From Planctomycetia bacterium (GTDB lineage Bacteria; Planctomycetota; UBA1135; UBA2386), in assembly GCA_005776475.1 (NCBI GenBank), contig SXPB01000330.1:1-33877 (forward strand): a DNA stretch of 33,877 nucleotides. Direction: 5' to 3'. Under the pieces are notes generated by a model. It ran no database searches. It saw nothing but the letters and a program-made list of their open reading frames with translations, and was not told where the DNA came from. Both the position numbers and the translations under genes were made by a program. Position 1 is the first letter of the stretch, and each line of letters begins with the position of its first letter. Below are positions 1 to 8,386 of this stretch, in pieces.

Positions 1-1782
1 CCCGCCCGCGCCCGCCACGGCATGGCCTATGACGACCTGCGCAATCGCACCATCGTCCACGGCGGCAAGTCCGGCACCACGCGCCTCAATGACATCTGGG
101 AATGGGACGGTACCAACTGGACCGAGGGCAGCGCCGCGCTCCACCCATCCGGACGCCACGGCACAGCGCTCGTGCACGACACTGCGCGCAATCGGCTCGT
201 GCTGCACGGCGGCCGCGACAATGCGGCCTTCCTCACCGACACCTGGGAACTCAGCAATAACCCAGGCCCCCTCAATCCGGGTCTCGCCTGGGCGCGCGTC
301 AACACCGCCAATGCGCCTTCGCCCCGCAATAGCTTTGCGATGACGCACGACCCGGTGCGCAACAAGAGCGTGCTCTTTGGCGGCTACGACGGCTCGACGA
401 TGGTCGGCGAGACGTGGACCTATGACGGCGCCAACTGGGCGCAACAATCCCCCGCCACCCTGCCGCCCGATCGCTCGGGTTCGGGCATGACCTTCGACGC
501 GGCGCGCGGTGTTGCGGTGATGTTTGGTGGCTTCAACCAGACGTTGTTCCAACTCAACGACACCTGGGAATGGAACGGCACCGATTGGACCGCGCGCACG
601 CCCGCTGCGTCGCCGCCCGGGCGCATGTTTGCGCCACTGGCCTATGACAGCTCACGGCAGCGCACGGTGCTATTTGGCGGCCTCGGCTTCGGCAACGCGC
701 AGTTTGGCGACACCTGGGAATACGACGGCGCCAACTGGACGCAGCTCGCACCCGCGACGTCGCCTTCGCCGCGCCAACTCGTTGGCTTGTGCTATGACCC
801 GTTGCGCAACGAGACCGTGTTGTTCGGCGGCGGCACCGCGAGCGCGGTCGATAACGAAACCTGGACCTGGAACGGCGCCACCTGGACGCAGCGCTCGCCC
901 GCCAATGCGCCTTCGCCGCGCTGGGCCGCGGAGATGGCCTTCGACCCAGCGCGCGGCAAGGTTGTGCTCTTTGGCGGCGCATCCGCTGGCTGGGCCACCA
1001 ACTATTCCGACACCTGGGAATGGGACGGCTCCAACTGGACCCCGACGCAACTGCGCCGCGCCGACGGCGACTGGAACCCCGGCGCCCGCGACGGCCACGC
1101 AATGGCCTATGACCCGCGCGCCGAGCGCGTCGTGCTGCACGGCGGCGAAACCGCGTCCGGCTGCCAGCAGGACGTCTGGTCGTGGAACGGCACCGAATGG
1201 ACCATCCACCTCGCACAATCCGGCTCCGTGCCGAGCGCGCGCACCGGATCACAACTGATCCACGAACTCGGCGGCAACCGCATGCTGCTCTTCGCCGGCG
1301 GCTGCGGCACGAGCTACACGAACGATCTGTGGCAGCTCAGCCTGCCGACGTTCGCGCGCGCGAGCAGCTACGGCTCGCCGTGCGTTGGCAGCAATGGCCC
1401 GTTGACGCTCTCGGTGATCAACGACTCGCTGCCGGTGATCGGCCAGACCTTCCAGATGGAGATGTCGAACGTGCCGACCTTCTCGCCGTGCGCGGGCTAC
1501 CTCGGCTTTAGCAACACGTTGTTCAACGGCGTGCCGCTGCCCTTCGCGCTCGACTTCCTCAGCATGCCCGGCTGCATGGCCTACATGTCCGCCAACCACA
1601 ACTTCCCGCTGCCGCCGCCCAACAACGTGCTGCACACGACCGCGTGGAACCTCGCGATCCCGATGGATCCGGTGTTCTTGGGCCTGCACATCTACATGCA
1701 GGGGCTGGCGCTTGAACTCTTCGGCGGCGGTCGCTTTGCGACGGTGACCAATGGCGTCGATGCGCGGATTGGGGACCGGTGA
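1..1782 (+). CDS. Secreted kelch-repeat beta-propeller protein, 5' end outside the window
   Basis: The frame is already open at base 1, and the residues before the first in-window ATG (base 22) fit a kelch repeat, so the true start lies upstream. About nine repeats are visible, each with a W-containing strand of the type D-T-W-E-W-(D/N)-G followed by P-S-x-R, a hydrophobic Y/F-D segment and a V-L-F/H-G-G strand, as in kelch propellers. The last 140 or so residues, starting near Y-G-S-P-C, form a separate Gly/Pro/Cys-containing beta-rich domain that I recognise as a common C-terminal module of planctomycete exported proteins. Such proteins are normally exported, but the signal peptide would be outside the window. 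The ligand and role are unknown. Kelch repeats mediate protein or glycan binding in other proteins; nothing here shows catalysis. Confidence 0.85.
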   Translation, partial: PARARHGMAYDDLRNRTIVHGGKSGTTRLNDIWEWDGTNWTEGSAALHPSGRHGTALVHDTARNRLVLHGGRDNAAFLTDTWELSNNPGPLNPGLAWARVNTANAPSPRNSFAMTHDPVRNKSVLFGGYDGSTMVGETWTYDGANWAQQSPATLPPDRSGSGMTFDAARGVAVMFGGFNQTLFQLNDTWEWNGTDWTARTPAASPPGRMFAPLAYDSSRQRTVLFGGLGFGNAQFGDTWEYDGANWTQLAPATSPSPRQLVGLCYDPLRNETVLFGGGTASAVDNETWTWNGATWTQRSPANAPSPRWAAEMAFDPARGKVVLFGGASAGWATNYSDTWEWDGSNWTPTQLRRADGDWNPGARDGHAMAYDPRAERVVLHGGETASGCQQDVWSWNGTEWTIHLAQSGSVPSARTGSQLIHELGGNRMLLFAGGCGTSYTNDLWQLSLPTFARASSYGSPCVGSNGPLTLSVINDSLPVIGQTFQMEMSNVPTFSPCAGYLGFSNTLFNGVPLPFALDFLSMPGCMAYMSANHNFPLPPPNNVLHTTAWNLAIPMDPVFLGLHIYMQGLALELFGGGRFATVTNGVDARIGDR

Positions 1783-1971
1783 ACGATCCCTCGCGGCGTT
1801 CCCATCGCGCCTGTGCTGGCCGTTCAAGCCCGGATGCTGGGTGCAAACACTCGCAGAAGGGTCTGCTAGCTCTGCAGGTTGCAGTGTCGCGACAAGGTCC
1901 TCCCACAACTGCACGGATGCCGCACTTCTGCATCTGCTCCCTGACTCAATAGACCCTGCTCGAAAAGACAC

Positions 1972-2472
1972 ATGGACTTCATCGCAGAGATCTTCACGGG
2001 CATGAGCCCCTGGACCTGGCTCACGCTCGCGCTCGTCCTGATCATCGCCGACGTCATCGCGCTCAATAGCGACTACCTCGCTTGCCTAGGACTTGGCTTC
2101 GCGGTCGTTGGCTTGCTTTCCTTCGCTGGAACTGATGGCACGACCCAGGCGATCGCTTTGCCCGTGGCGACCGTCATCGCGAGCCTGCGTTACCCCAAGG
2201 TGGCGCGCACGTGGTCGCGAGACTCCGGCAAGCGCATCAACAGCACCGACTTGATTGGCCTGGAAGGCACGCTGCTCGACGTCGATGCACATAACCCATC
2301 GACCGGCCGGGCCCTCCTGCGCCGCAACGGAGAGTGGCGCGTTCGGTCCCACGATGGGTCGGCGCTTACCACAAATGCACAGGTCCGCGTCCTGGGGCAC
2401 CAGGGCCTCGTTCTCGTAGTTCAGCCAGTCGTGTCTCAACGCCTCGACGAAAACAACCATGAAGACAGTTGA
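1972..2472 (+). CDS. NfeD-like membrane protein
   Basis: This 166-residue protein has a hydrophobic N-terminal half, with likely membrane segments near residues 14-31, 33-52 and 60-73. A soluble C-terminal part (about 92-155) follows the short NfeD pattern: G-x-x-G-x-(A/L) start, a G-R-A segment and a V-x-V-x-G-x-x-G-L-x-L-x-V ending, which in the family is an OB fold facing the cytoplasm or periplasm. It overlaps the downstream SPFH gene by 14 bp, so the two are probably translationally coupled. NfeD and SPFH proteins are regular partners in bacteria and work together in membrane microdomain organisation or membrane protein quality control. Family assignment rests on the C-terminal pattern and the SPFH neighbour. 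The serine-protease domain of long NfeD proteins is absent. Confidence 0.8.
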   Translation: MDFIAEIFTGMSPWTWLTLALVLIIADVIALNSDYLACLGLGFAVVGLLSFAGTDGTTQAIALPVATVIASLRYPKVARTWSRDSGKRINSTDLIGLEGTLLDVDAHNPSTGRALLRRNGEWRVRSHDGSALTTNAQVRVLGHQGLVLVVQPVVSQRLDENNHEDS

Positions 2473-3706
2473 TCAAAGTTGGCTCTTGGCCCTTTCGATG
2501 CCGCAAGGCCAGGAGCAGTTCATGCAATGGATCGAGGCCGTTCGCGCCGACCAATGGGTAACCGCCGGCGGCGCGTTGGTGTGCCTGTCGGCGCTGCCCG
2601 TTCCTTACAACCGCGCGCTCGCGGCAGTATTGGCGCTGACGGCATTCGACCAGGCGGATCTTGCGTTCTTGGTGGCCTGCCTGGCAGCGTGTTGGATCGT
2701 GCTGAAGCAGGGATTGTTGCGCGTCCCAGAGGGATCCAATCGCCTCGTCGAGCGATTGGGCCGGTGGCACAGGACGCTGCCCCCTGGGCTGCACTTCATC
2801 GTCCCGGGCCTCGATCGAATCCGGACTCCACCGCGTGGCGCAGAATCGCCGCTCTTCACCTACATCGAGGACGAAGACGCCGCCGGTCCGACAAACAAGC
2901 CGAAGAAGCACTACTTGATGGACCGCGAGGGCAACATCTCGTTGCGCGAACAGATGCTCGACCCGGTCGAGATCATCGCAATGGCGAAGGACAACTCGGA
3001 GCTGCACCCCGACACCATCGCCTACTTCCGCATCGTCGACCCGGCGCTCGCGTTCTACGGCGTCGAGAGCCTCGGTGACGCGATGCTGAAGCTCGTTCAC
3101 ACGACGCTGCGTCAAGAAGTGGGCAAGCTCGATGCAGACCAGATCATCTCGTCCCGCGAGCACATCAGCCGTCGGCTGCAAGAAGCGCTCGAAGCCGCCT
3201 CGGAGGCCTGGGGCGTGAAGGTCCTGCGCGTCGAGATCCAGTCCATCCACTTCAAGAAGGAGATCGAGGACGCGCTGTCCCAGCAACGCCAGAAGGAACT
3301 GGAAGGTCGCGCAAACGTCATGAAGGCGGCAAAGCACAAGGAGGCGGCGATCCTCGTCGCCGAAGGCGAAAAGCAAGCGCAGGTGCTACGGGCCGAGGGC
3401 GACTTCGAGGCAAAGCGCTTGGCGGCGGAGGCCGCCTTCTTGCAAGAGTCCAAGCGCCTCGAAGGTCAGGCACAGGGTTTCGAAGCGATGGCCCGAGTGC
3501 TGCACACCAATCCCCAGGCCATCATCGCGCTGCAAGCCCTCGAGGCGCAGAAGTCCGTCGCGGCATCGCTGGGCAACAGCTCCAACTCGATGATCCTGCC
3601 GATGGACATCGCCGGCCTCATGGGCACGGTCGGAGCCCTGCGCCGAGCGTGGGATGGCCTGCCGAATCTTGCCGACTCGAACGGCCACGAAGTGCCGAGG
3701 AAGTGA
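2459..3706 (+). CDS. SPFH/stomatin-like protein (QmcA type)
   Basis: This 415-residue protein has two hydrophobic segments near residues 36-60 and 66-83. An SPFH (prohibitin homology) domain begins at about residue 87 with V-P-E-G and V-E-R-L-G-R and continues with L-P-P-G-L-H-F-I-V-P. The typical R-x-x-(L/V)-G-(K/x)-L-x-x-D segment, an E/A/K-rich coil (about 275-340) and an aromatic-poor C-terminal tail complete the family order. SPFH proteins form oligomeric cages or scaffolds on the inner membrane and influence proteases and lipid domains. The ATG used (2459) lies inside the end of nfeD, giving a 14-bp overlap. The roughly 25-residue insert near 128-152 (E-D-E-D and K-P-K-K-H) within the early SPFH domain looks lineage specific. 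Two hairpins follow the gene. Confidence 0.85.
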   Translation: MKTVDQSWLLALSMPQGQEQFMQWIEAVRADQWVTAGGALVCLSALPVPYNRALAAVLALTAFDQADLAFLVACLAACWIVLKQGLLRVPEGSNRLVERLGRWHRTLPPGLHFIVPGLDRIRTPPRGAESPLFTYIEDEDAAGPTNKPKKHYLMDREGNISLREQMLDPVEIIAMAKDNSELHPDTIAYFRIVDPALAFYGVESLGDAMLKLVHTTLRQEVGKLDADQIISSREHISRRLQEALEAASEAWGVKVLRVEIQSIHFKKEIEDALSQQRQKELEGRANVMKAAKHKEAAILVAEGEKQAQVLRAEGDFEAKRLAAEAAFLQESKRLEGQAQGFEAMARVLHTNPQAIIALQALEAQKSVAASLGNSSNSMILPMDIAGLMGTVGALRRAWDGLPNLADSNGHEVPRK

Positions 3707-3740
3707 GCGGGGGTGCGTTCTCTCTGCGTTGAAGCGGCCT

Positions 3741-3771
3741 GCTGCCAAACGCAGCCGGGACTCTTGGCAGC
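3741..3771 (+). terminator. Hairpin downstream of the SPFH gene, candidate terminator 1
   Basis: GCTGCCAA at 3741-3748 is perfectly complementary to TTGGCAGC at 3764-3771, leaving a 15-base loop. It lies 35 bases after the SPFH stop codon. No T-run follows, so Rho-independent termination is not certain. mRNA end protection is an alternative. Confidence 0.4.
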
Positions 3772-3808
3772 TTGCGTCTGGCGCATCGTTCGCTGAGGCT
3801 CCAACACC

Positions 3809-3834
3809 CCGGCGTCACTCGCTGAAGACGCCGG
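3809..3834 (+). terminator. Hairpin downstream of the SPFH gene, candidate terminator 2
   Basis: CCGGCGTC at 3809-3816 is perfectly complementary to GACGCCGG at 3827-3834 with a 10-base loop, followed by TTG only. With the first hairpin it makes a tandem pair between the nfeD-SPFH operon and the next gene on the same strand, which fits transcription separation. Confidence 0.45.
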
Positions 3835-3910
3835 TTGCCCGGAGCGCGCGCGCGCGGTTGTGTATGTGCATGGACCGCCGCGCCACATTCACCGCCATCG
3901 CCTGCCGCGG

Positions 3911-4720
3911 ATGACCGCGCCCCTGAGGTTGTCAGCGTCGCAGCGCGAGTCCTTCGCCCGCGACGGCTATCTCGGGCCGATCGACGTGCTGGCGCCAACT
4001 GCAGTCGAAGATGTTCGCACTGCAGTCGCCGAAGTGATCGTTCGCCTCGACGAGCTTGCACCGCGCCTCTACGAAGTCGAACGCGCCTACACGGAGCGAC
4101 CCGACGAAGTCGTGTGCCATTTCCTTGGCGGCTGGCGCGTGCATCCAGTCCTCGACGCCTTGGTCCGCAACCCGCTCATCACGCAACCGTGCGCGCAGTT
4201 GCTCGAAGTCGACGCGCTGCGCTTGTGGCACGACCAGGTGTTTGCCAAGCCTCCGCGCCATCCGGGCGTGGTGCCGTGGCACCAGGATTACTCCTACTGG
4301 ACGCGCACCGCACCCGCGTGCCACATCACGTGCAACCTGATGCTCGACGACGCGGACGAGGAGAGCGGCTGCTTGCAGTTCGTGCCTGGAAGCCATCGCT
4401 GGGGCCTCTTGCCCAAGATCCCGTTCGACGCGCCGATCGAGGCGATCCGCGAGTACCTGCCACAAGGAGCCGCGTGGCAACCTGTCGCAGTGCCCGTGCG
4501 GGCCGGACAGGCGACGATCCACCACAGCCACACGCTGCACGGCAGCGGCAGAAACCGTTCTTCGCGCTGGCGACGCGAGGCGGTCTGCAACTACATGGGC
4601 TCGCACGTCCGCGTCGCCGATGGCTGCGAGCCATTGCTCCGCGGCACAGCGCCGATCGCGGAAGGCGCTGTCGTCGAGGGCGATGCGTTTCCGATCGTGT
4701 GGCGAAGGATCCGTCCCTGA
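3911..4720 (+). CDS. Phytanoyl-CoA dioxygenase (PhyH) family protein
   Basis: This is a predicted Fe(II)/2-oxoglutarate oxygenase of 269 residues. The facial triad is visible: W-H-Q-D (His124, Asp126) for the first two ligands and the distal His in T-L-H-G-S-G (His210), followed by N-R-S and an Arg cluster suited to binding the 2-oxoglutarate carboxylate. The segment G-C-L-Q-F-V-P-G-S-H is a strong PhyH hallmark. I chose ATG 3911 over the upstream ATG 3860 because the 17 residues before it are His/Arg-rich and non-conserved, while the family N terminus (L-S-x-x-Q-x-x-x-F-x-x-D-G-Y) begins just after 3911. Bacterial PhyH proteins hydroxylate or halogenate varied small substrates, so the substrate cannot be read from sequence. 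It converges on a methyltransferase gene with a 1-bp gap. Confidence 0.85.
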   Translation: MTAPLRLSASQRESFARDGYLGPIDVLAPTAVEDVRTAVAEVIVRLDELAPRLYEVERAYTERPDEVVCHFLGGWRVHPVLDALVRNPLITQPCAQLLEVDALRLWHDQVFAKPPRHPGVVPWHQDYSYWTRTAPACHITCNLMLDDADEESGCLQFVPGSHRWGLLPKIPFDAPIEAIREYLPQGAAWQPVAVPVRAGQATIHHSHTLHGSGRNRSSRWRREAVCNYMGSHVRVADGCEPLLRGTAPIAEGAVVEGDAFPIVWRRIRP

Positions 4721-4721
4721 A

Positions 4722-5774
4722 TCACCGCCGACGCGCCACGACATGGAGCATCGTGGGCGACAAGTCCTCGATCGCCATCGAGCAATACGGCTCAACGAAC
4801 TTTGCGCGCATTTCCGCGTCCACGGGAGTCGGTTCTCGCGGCGTCGCACGGACCACCTCAAATCCCTCGCGCTCGAAGATCGCCACGAACTGCGACGCGC
4901 GCAGACGATTGCTGCCAGCCACCATTTCGGCACCTGGTTGCTCCGTCAGGAAATCGAGCGGACCCCGTCCGCTGTTGTAGCGTCTATGGTCCGAGAGGTC
5001 GATGCAGTGAACTGAGTAGCCGCCGGTCTTTGTGATGCGTGCGATCTCACGTACGCCACGCGACACATCAGGGATGTGCTCAAGGAACGCGTTACTCATC
5101 ACGACGTCTGCTTCGCCAGCGTCAATCGACATCGCGTAGACCGAGTCGCGGCAGAAGCGGAGACGGCTGTGGTCAATGCCCGAGTGATCGCCACGGCGCA
5201 GCTTCTTGAGATCGAAGGACGCGAGGTTCTTCAGCACCTGCTCCGGCGGCAACGCGTGTTTCCAAGCAATGGAACCGCTATCCACGATCATGTGCGACGC
5301 GACATCCGCCACTGCAAGCGTAGCGTTCTCGATGTCTTGCACTTCGTCGAGATCGACTCCGATGCCACGCTGTGCTCCGAGCGCGAGGAAAACCACCAGC
5401 AAACCCAGCGGATTCACGCCGCCGCAACCCAGGTCGACGAAAGTCGCGCCGCGTAGCGGCAGAGGCACTTCGACGAGCCCATGCAAGACGCCGTAGAGGT
5501 CGAGGTAGCGACGCCGAGCAAATCGGTTGTCGTGGAAATCGAAGGTCTTCCGGCACGCGAACTGGAGTTGGGCACCCAACCAGCCGAGTTGACTGCCTTG
5601 CCAAGTCTTCGAAGGATCAGTGAGCCGACGGAGCAACTCCATTCCCAGGGACCAGTCGCTGACTGCTGCAAGTTCAGGCTGTGCCTCCGCACGAAGCGAG
5701 ACCAAGGCACCATCCGGTCGGGCCAGCGATGGAAGGCTGGCTTCAGGTTTCTCGCCGTCTCGCTCTGCTGTCAT
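4722..5774 (-). CDS. Class I SAM-dependent methyltransferase
   Basis: This is a 350-residue protein from ATG 5774. Two weaker codons, GTG and TTG, sit immediately upstream in frame. Motif I is V-D-L-G-C-G-G at about 113-119, the acidic end of strand 2 is G-V-D-L-D near 139-143, and the post-motif region S-N-A-F-L-E-H-I at about 227-234 followed by G-G-Y matches class I (Methyltransf_11-like) enzymes. The first 110 residues are family specific, with a basic, aromatic section (F-D-F-H-D-N-R-F-A-R-R-R-Y) before the Rossmann core. The roughly 80 residues between strand 2 and motif IV are longer than usual. The substrate is unknown. The gene abuts the PhyH gene tail to tail, so co-function is only a suggestion. 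Comparable methyltransferases occur in polysaccharide loci. Confidence 0.8.
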   Translation of the reverse strand: MTAERDGEKPEASLPSLARPDGALVSLRAEAQPELAAVSDWSLGMELLRRLTDPSKTWQGSQLGWLGAQLQFACRKTFDFHDNRFARRRYLDLYGVLHGLVEVPLPLRGATFVDLGCGGVNPLGLLVVFLALGAQRGIGVDLDEVQDIENATLAVADVASHMIVDSGSIAWKHALPPEQVLKNLASFDLKKLRRGDHSGIDHSRLRFCRDSVYAMSIDAGEADVVMSNAFLEHIPDVSRGVREIARITKTGGYSVHCIDLSDHRRYNSGRGPLDFLTEQPGAEMVAGSNRLRASQFVAIFEREGFEVVRATPREPTPVDAEMRAKFVEPYCSMAIEDLSPTMLHVVARRR

Positions 5775-6476
5775 CACCAAACCTGTCTCGCGCGGTATCC
5801 AAGGCCTGGGACGCCATCACGGGCGCCCTTCCGTCAAGCTGCTGCAAGGATGGGTGAGTTTATGGGGTGCGACGACGATGCGCAAACAGGCGCAGACAGA
5901 CGCCTCTCCGCCGACGAGTATCGAGCGCACGCAGCCCCGTCCGCCGCGCGCTGCAACGATCGTCACCCTGGCTCAATCGGCGTCGCCCGTCACCGCCGCG
6001 CTGACTCCACGCACTCGTCGCACCCATTGCGCAATCTCGCCGCGCAGTTGTTCGGCATCGTGCATCAACTGCTCGATGCACGCGGCCCGGGCTTCTTCTC
6101 CGGTGACCCGAAACTCGATCCTCTCCAGTTCTGCAAGGACCTCGAGCGGCAAGCATGGCCACGAAGGCTCCGACGCATCGAGCGCCCCGGCAGTAGAATC
6201 GGTCACGACAAGAAGGAAGGCAGTGCAGCGGACCCTTCTAAGCAAGCCGTGGTGGCGCCAGCGAGGAGGAGACTCGAAGGTGCAACCACGAAGCCTATCG
6301 GAGCTCCGCTACACTGCCCCGACTTGGTCGAAAGGTGGCACAAGCAACCTTGGTGGTAACGACCGCTGGTTCTTGTGCTCGACACCCGGTTCCTAACGCT
6401 CGAATCACATATTTTCACAAGGTTGGCGCGGCCTCTCACTGGGTGCAATCCACGGCCTGCCGCATGATCTGCGCGC
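5775..6476. other. Gap of about 700 bp without a convincing gene
   Basis: The stretch between the methyltransferase start and the sigma-like gene holds no open frame with recognisable homology. The only frame with coding-like composition is a minus-strand one at 5973-6245, listed separately. A locally AT-rich patch at about 6400-6420 contains TCACATATTTTCACA, with a direct repeat of TCACA, and may belong to the sigma gene promoter. The gap may be gene debris. Confidence 0.4.
5973..6245 (-). CDS. Possible small hypothetical protein or gene remnant
   Basis: This frame of 90 residues opens with TTG (a GTG lies further in). Its second half, about residues 36-80, is rich in Glu, Ala, Leu and Arg with an amphipathic helical pattern (L-E-R-I-E-F-R-V and A-E-Q-L-R-G-E-I-A-Q-W-V) that looks more protein-like than the surrounding shadow frames. 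It lies upstream of the methyltransferase gene on the same strand, with a gap of about 200 bp. No family is recognised and no clear ribosome binding site is seen. It may be a fragment of a decayed gene or a chance frame. Confidence 0.25.
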   Translation of the reverse strand: MLRRVRCTAFLLVVTDSTAGALDASEPSWPCLPLEVLAELERIEFRVTGEEARAACIEQLMHDAEQLRGEIAQWVRRVRGVSAAVTGDAD

Positions 6477-7160
6477 ATGCAGACCTCGGACCCCTACTCC
6501 ACCAGGTGGGCACGCATCGACGGACTCTACGGGCCTGAGCCCGAGGCATCGTGGCAGTGGTTCGTCGGGCACTATCGCCCCTTCGTTCAAGAAGTGCTTT
6601 CCGCCGCATTGCCGCGCGGCGCCGACGTGGCTGCTGCCGAAGGCGAGTTCTGGGGCTATCTCTACTTGTCCAAGGTCGTGGACCGTGCCGACCGACAGCG
6701 CCGCTTCCGCGCGCTCTTGTTCGGGACCTTGCGCAACTTCGCTCGGCGATGGCGCGACAGCCGCGGGCACGAGCCGCTGCCGAACGAAGCGCTGGATGCG
6801 CTGATGGCGGAGGACACGGCGGCATCGACCGCGACGCAGATCTGGGCGCAGAATGTCCTGCGCAATGCTCTCGAAGAACTTGGCAAGTCGTGTTCGGCAT
6901 CGGCCGAGGCCCTCAAGTGCTTCTACGGGATCGGCAGTGACGCCTTGGACGGAGTCAAGCTGCAGGGCCCGGAGGTTGCGGCACGACTCGGACTGTCGCC
7001 ACAAGGCATCTACATGCACCTGTATCGCGCACGAGCGCGATTGCGGCAGTGCATCGAATCGGACCTCCGCGAGTCGTGCGCCGATGAGGAGGCCTTCCGG
7101 GACGAGATGCGGCTTCTGCTGCGCGTCGCTGGAAGCAAGACCCCAGGCTTGATGGAGTGA
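6477..7160 (+). CDS. ECF-like RNA polymerase sigma factor
   Basis: This is a 227-residue sigma-70-like protein. The N terminus (S-T-R-W-x-x-I) and the following W-x-x-F-V-x-x-Y-R-P-F-V resemble region 2.1 of the short sigma factors frequent in Planctomycetes. Residues about 72-98, with F-R-A-L-L-F-G-T-L-R-N-F-A-R-R-W, match the region 2.3/2.4 helix. Near residues 161-195 a helix-turn-helix of the region 4 type is seen (V-A-A-R-L-G-L-S-P-Q-G-I-Y then L-Y-R-A-R-A-R-L-R). It would bind core RNA polymerase and recognise an alternative promoter. No anti-sigma gene is adjacent. It precedes the nucleotide-sugar genes by 226 bp on the same strand, so control of the polysaccharide locus is possible but unproven. 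Confidence 0.75.
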   Translation: MQTSDPYSTRWARIDGLYGPEPEASWQWFVGHYRPFVQEVLSAALPRGADVAAAEGEFWGYLYLSKVVDRADRQRRFRALLFGTLRNFARRWRDSRGHEPLPNEALDALMAEDTAASTATQIWAQNVLRNALEELGKSCSASAEALKCFYGIGSDALDGVKLQGPEVAARLGLSPQGIYMHLYRARARLRQCIESDLRESCADEEAFRDEMRLLLRVAGSKTPGLME

Positions 7161-7386
7161 GTCAGGGGCCACCGACGCAGCTCCGGCATCCCATTCTCGT
7201 TTCGATCCTTGCGATGGGGCCGACCCGTCGGGAGCATCCGCTTGAACGCACGTCCGGTGACTGCGGCGGTTGCCGCAGGCAGGTTGCGCCGAGTCACCAA
7301 CGCGGTCGCAAGCCTGAGAAGCCCTCGCGGGCAGGCCGTGCTACCCTCGCTTGAACGCTCCGCCTGCCTGCAAGTCCTAGAAGAAC

Positions 7387-8373
7387 ATGCCACGCATTCT
7401 GATCACTGGTGCCGCCGGCTTCCTCGGCTCCCATCTCTGCGACCGCTTCCTCCGGGAAGGTTTCGAGGTCGTTGGCATGGACAACCTGATCACCGGCGAC
7501 CTGCGCAACCTCGAGCACCTGTTCCGTGAGAAGGCATTCACCTTCTACCACCGCGATGTTTCGACCTTCGTGCACGTGCCAGGGCCGCTCGACTACATCC
7601 TCCACTTCGCCTCGCCGGCCTCGCCGATCGACTACCTGAAGATCCCGATCCAGACGCTGAAGGTCGGCTCGCTGGGCACGCACAACTGCCTGGGTCTCGC
7701 AAAGGCAAAGAAGGCCCGCATCCTGGTGGCGTCGACCAGCGAGGTCTACGGCGACCCAACCGTGCATCCGCAGACCGAGGAATACTGGGGCAACGTCAAT
7801 CCGGTGGGGCCGCGCGGCGTCTACGACGAAGCGAAGCGGTTCCAGGAGGCCATGACGATGGCCTACCACACCTACCACGGCCTGCAGACGCGCATCATCC
7901 GCATCTTCAACACGTATGGCCCCCGCATGCGACTCAACGACGGGCGCGTGCTGCCGGCGTTCATCGGCCAGGCGCTGCGCGGCGAAGACCTGACGGTGTT
8001 CGGCAAGGGCAACCAGACGCGTTCGTTCTGCTACGTCGATGACCTCGTCGAGGGCATCTATCGCCTGCTGCACAGCGACTACCCGTATCCGGTCAACATC
8101 GGCAACCCCGACGAGATCACGATCCTGCAGTTCGCCGAAGAGATCATCAAGCTCACCGGCACCAAGCAGAAGATCATCTTCAAGGACCTGCCGAAGGACG
8201 ATCCGACGCAGCGGCGCCCCGACATCACGAAGGCGAAGTCGATCCTCGGCTGGGAGCCGAAGGTGTCGCGCGCCGAGGGCTTGAAGATCACCTACGCGGC
8301 GTTCAAGGCGCTGCCGAAGGAAGTGCTCCACAAGCAGGAGCATCGCGACTTCCAGGGTTACGCCCGCAAGTGA
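7387..8373 (+). CDS. uxs: UDP-glucuronate decarboxylase (UDP-xylose synthase)
   Basis: This 328-residue extended short-chain dehydrogenase/reductase makes UDP-xylose from UDP-glucuronate in the cytoplasm using bound NAD. The Rossmann motif G-A-A-G-F-L-G-S-H is at residues 8-16, the acidic NAD-ribose residue is in M-D-N-L, and the catalytic Tyr146 and Lys150 lie in Y-D-E-A-K-R. The segment S-T-S-E-V-Y-G-D at 116-123 carries the Glu typical of UXS, and [11 protein letters not shown] and R-S-F-C-Y-V-D-D-L are characteristic of the family. The length is normal and the C-terminal R-R-P-D-I-T-K-A segment is intact. An AGAAGA stretch just before the ATG may be the ribosome binding site. It is the first gene of a plus-strand run with galE and a GT4. 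Confidence 0.92.
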   Translation: MPRILITGAAGFLGSHLCDRFLREGFEVVGMDNLITGDLRNLEHLFREKAFTFYHRDVSTFVHVPGPLDYILHFASPASPIDYLKIPIQTLKVGSLGTHNCLGLAKAKKARILVASTSEVYGDPTVHPQTEEYWGNVNPVGPRGVYDEAKRFQEAMTMAYHTYHGLQTRIIRIFNTYGPRMRLNDGRVLPAFIGQALRGEDLTVFGKGNQTRSFCYVDDLVEGIYRLLHSDYPYPVNIGNPDEITILQFAEEIIKLTGTKQKIIFKDLPKDDPTQRRPDITKAKSILGWEPKVSRAEGLKITYAAFKALPKEVLHKQEHRDFQGYARK

Positions 8374-8386
8374 GCGGCAAGAACGC

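Noticed and set aside
22-1782. Repeated W-x-W-D/N-G coding units considered as a DNA satellite or CRISPR-like array
   Set aside because: The period matches kelch blades of about 50-65 residues with codon-level divergence, so this is protein repeat structure and not a nucleotide array.
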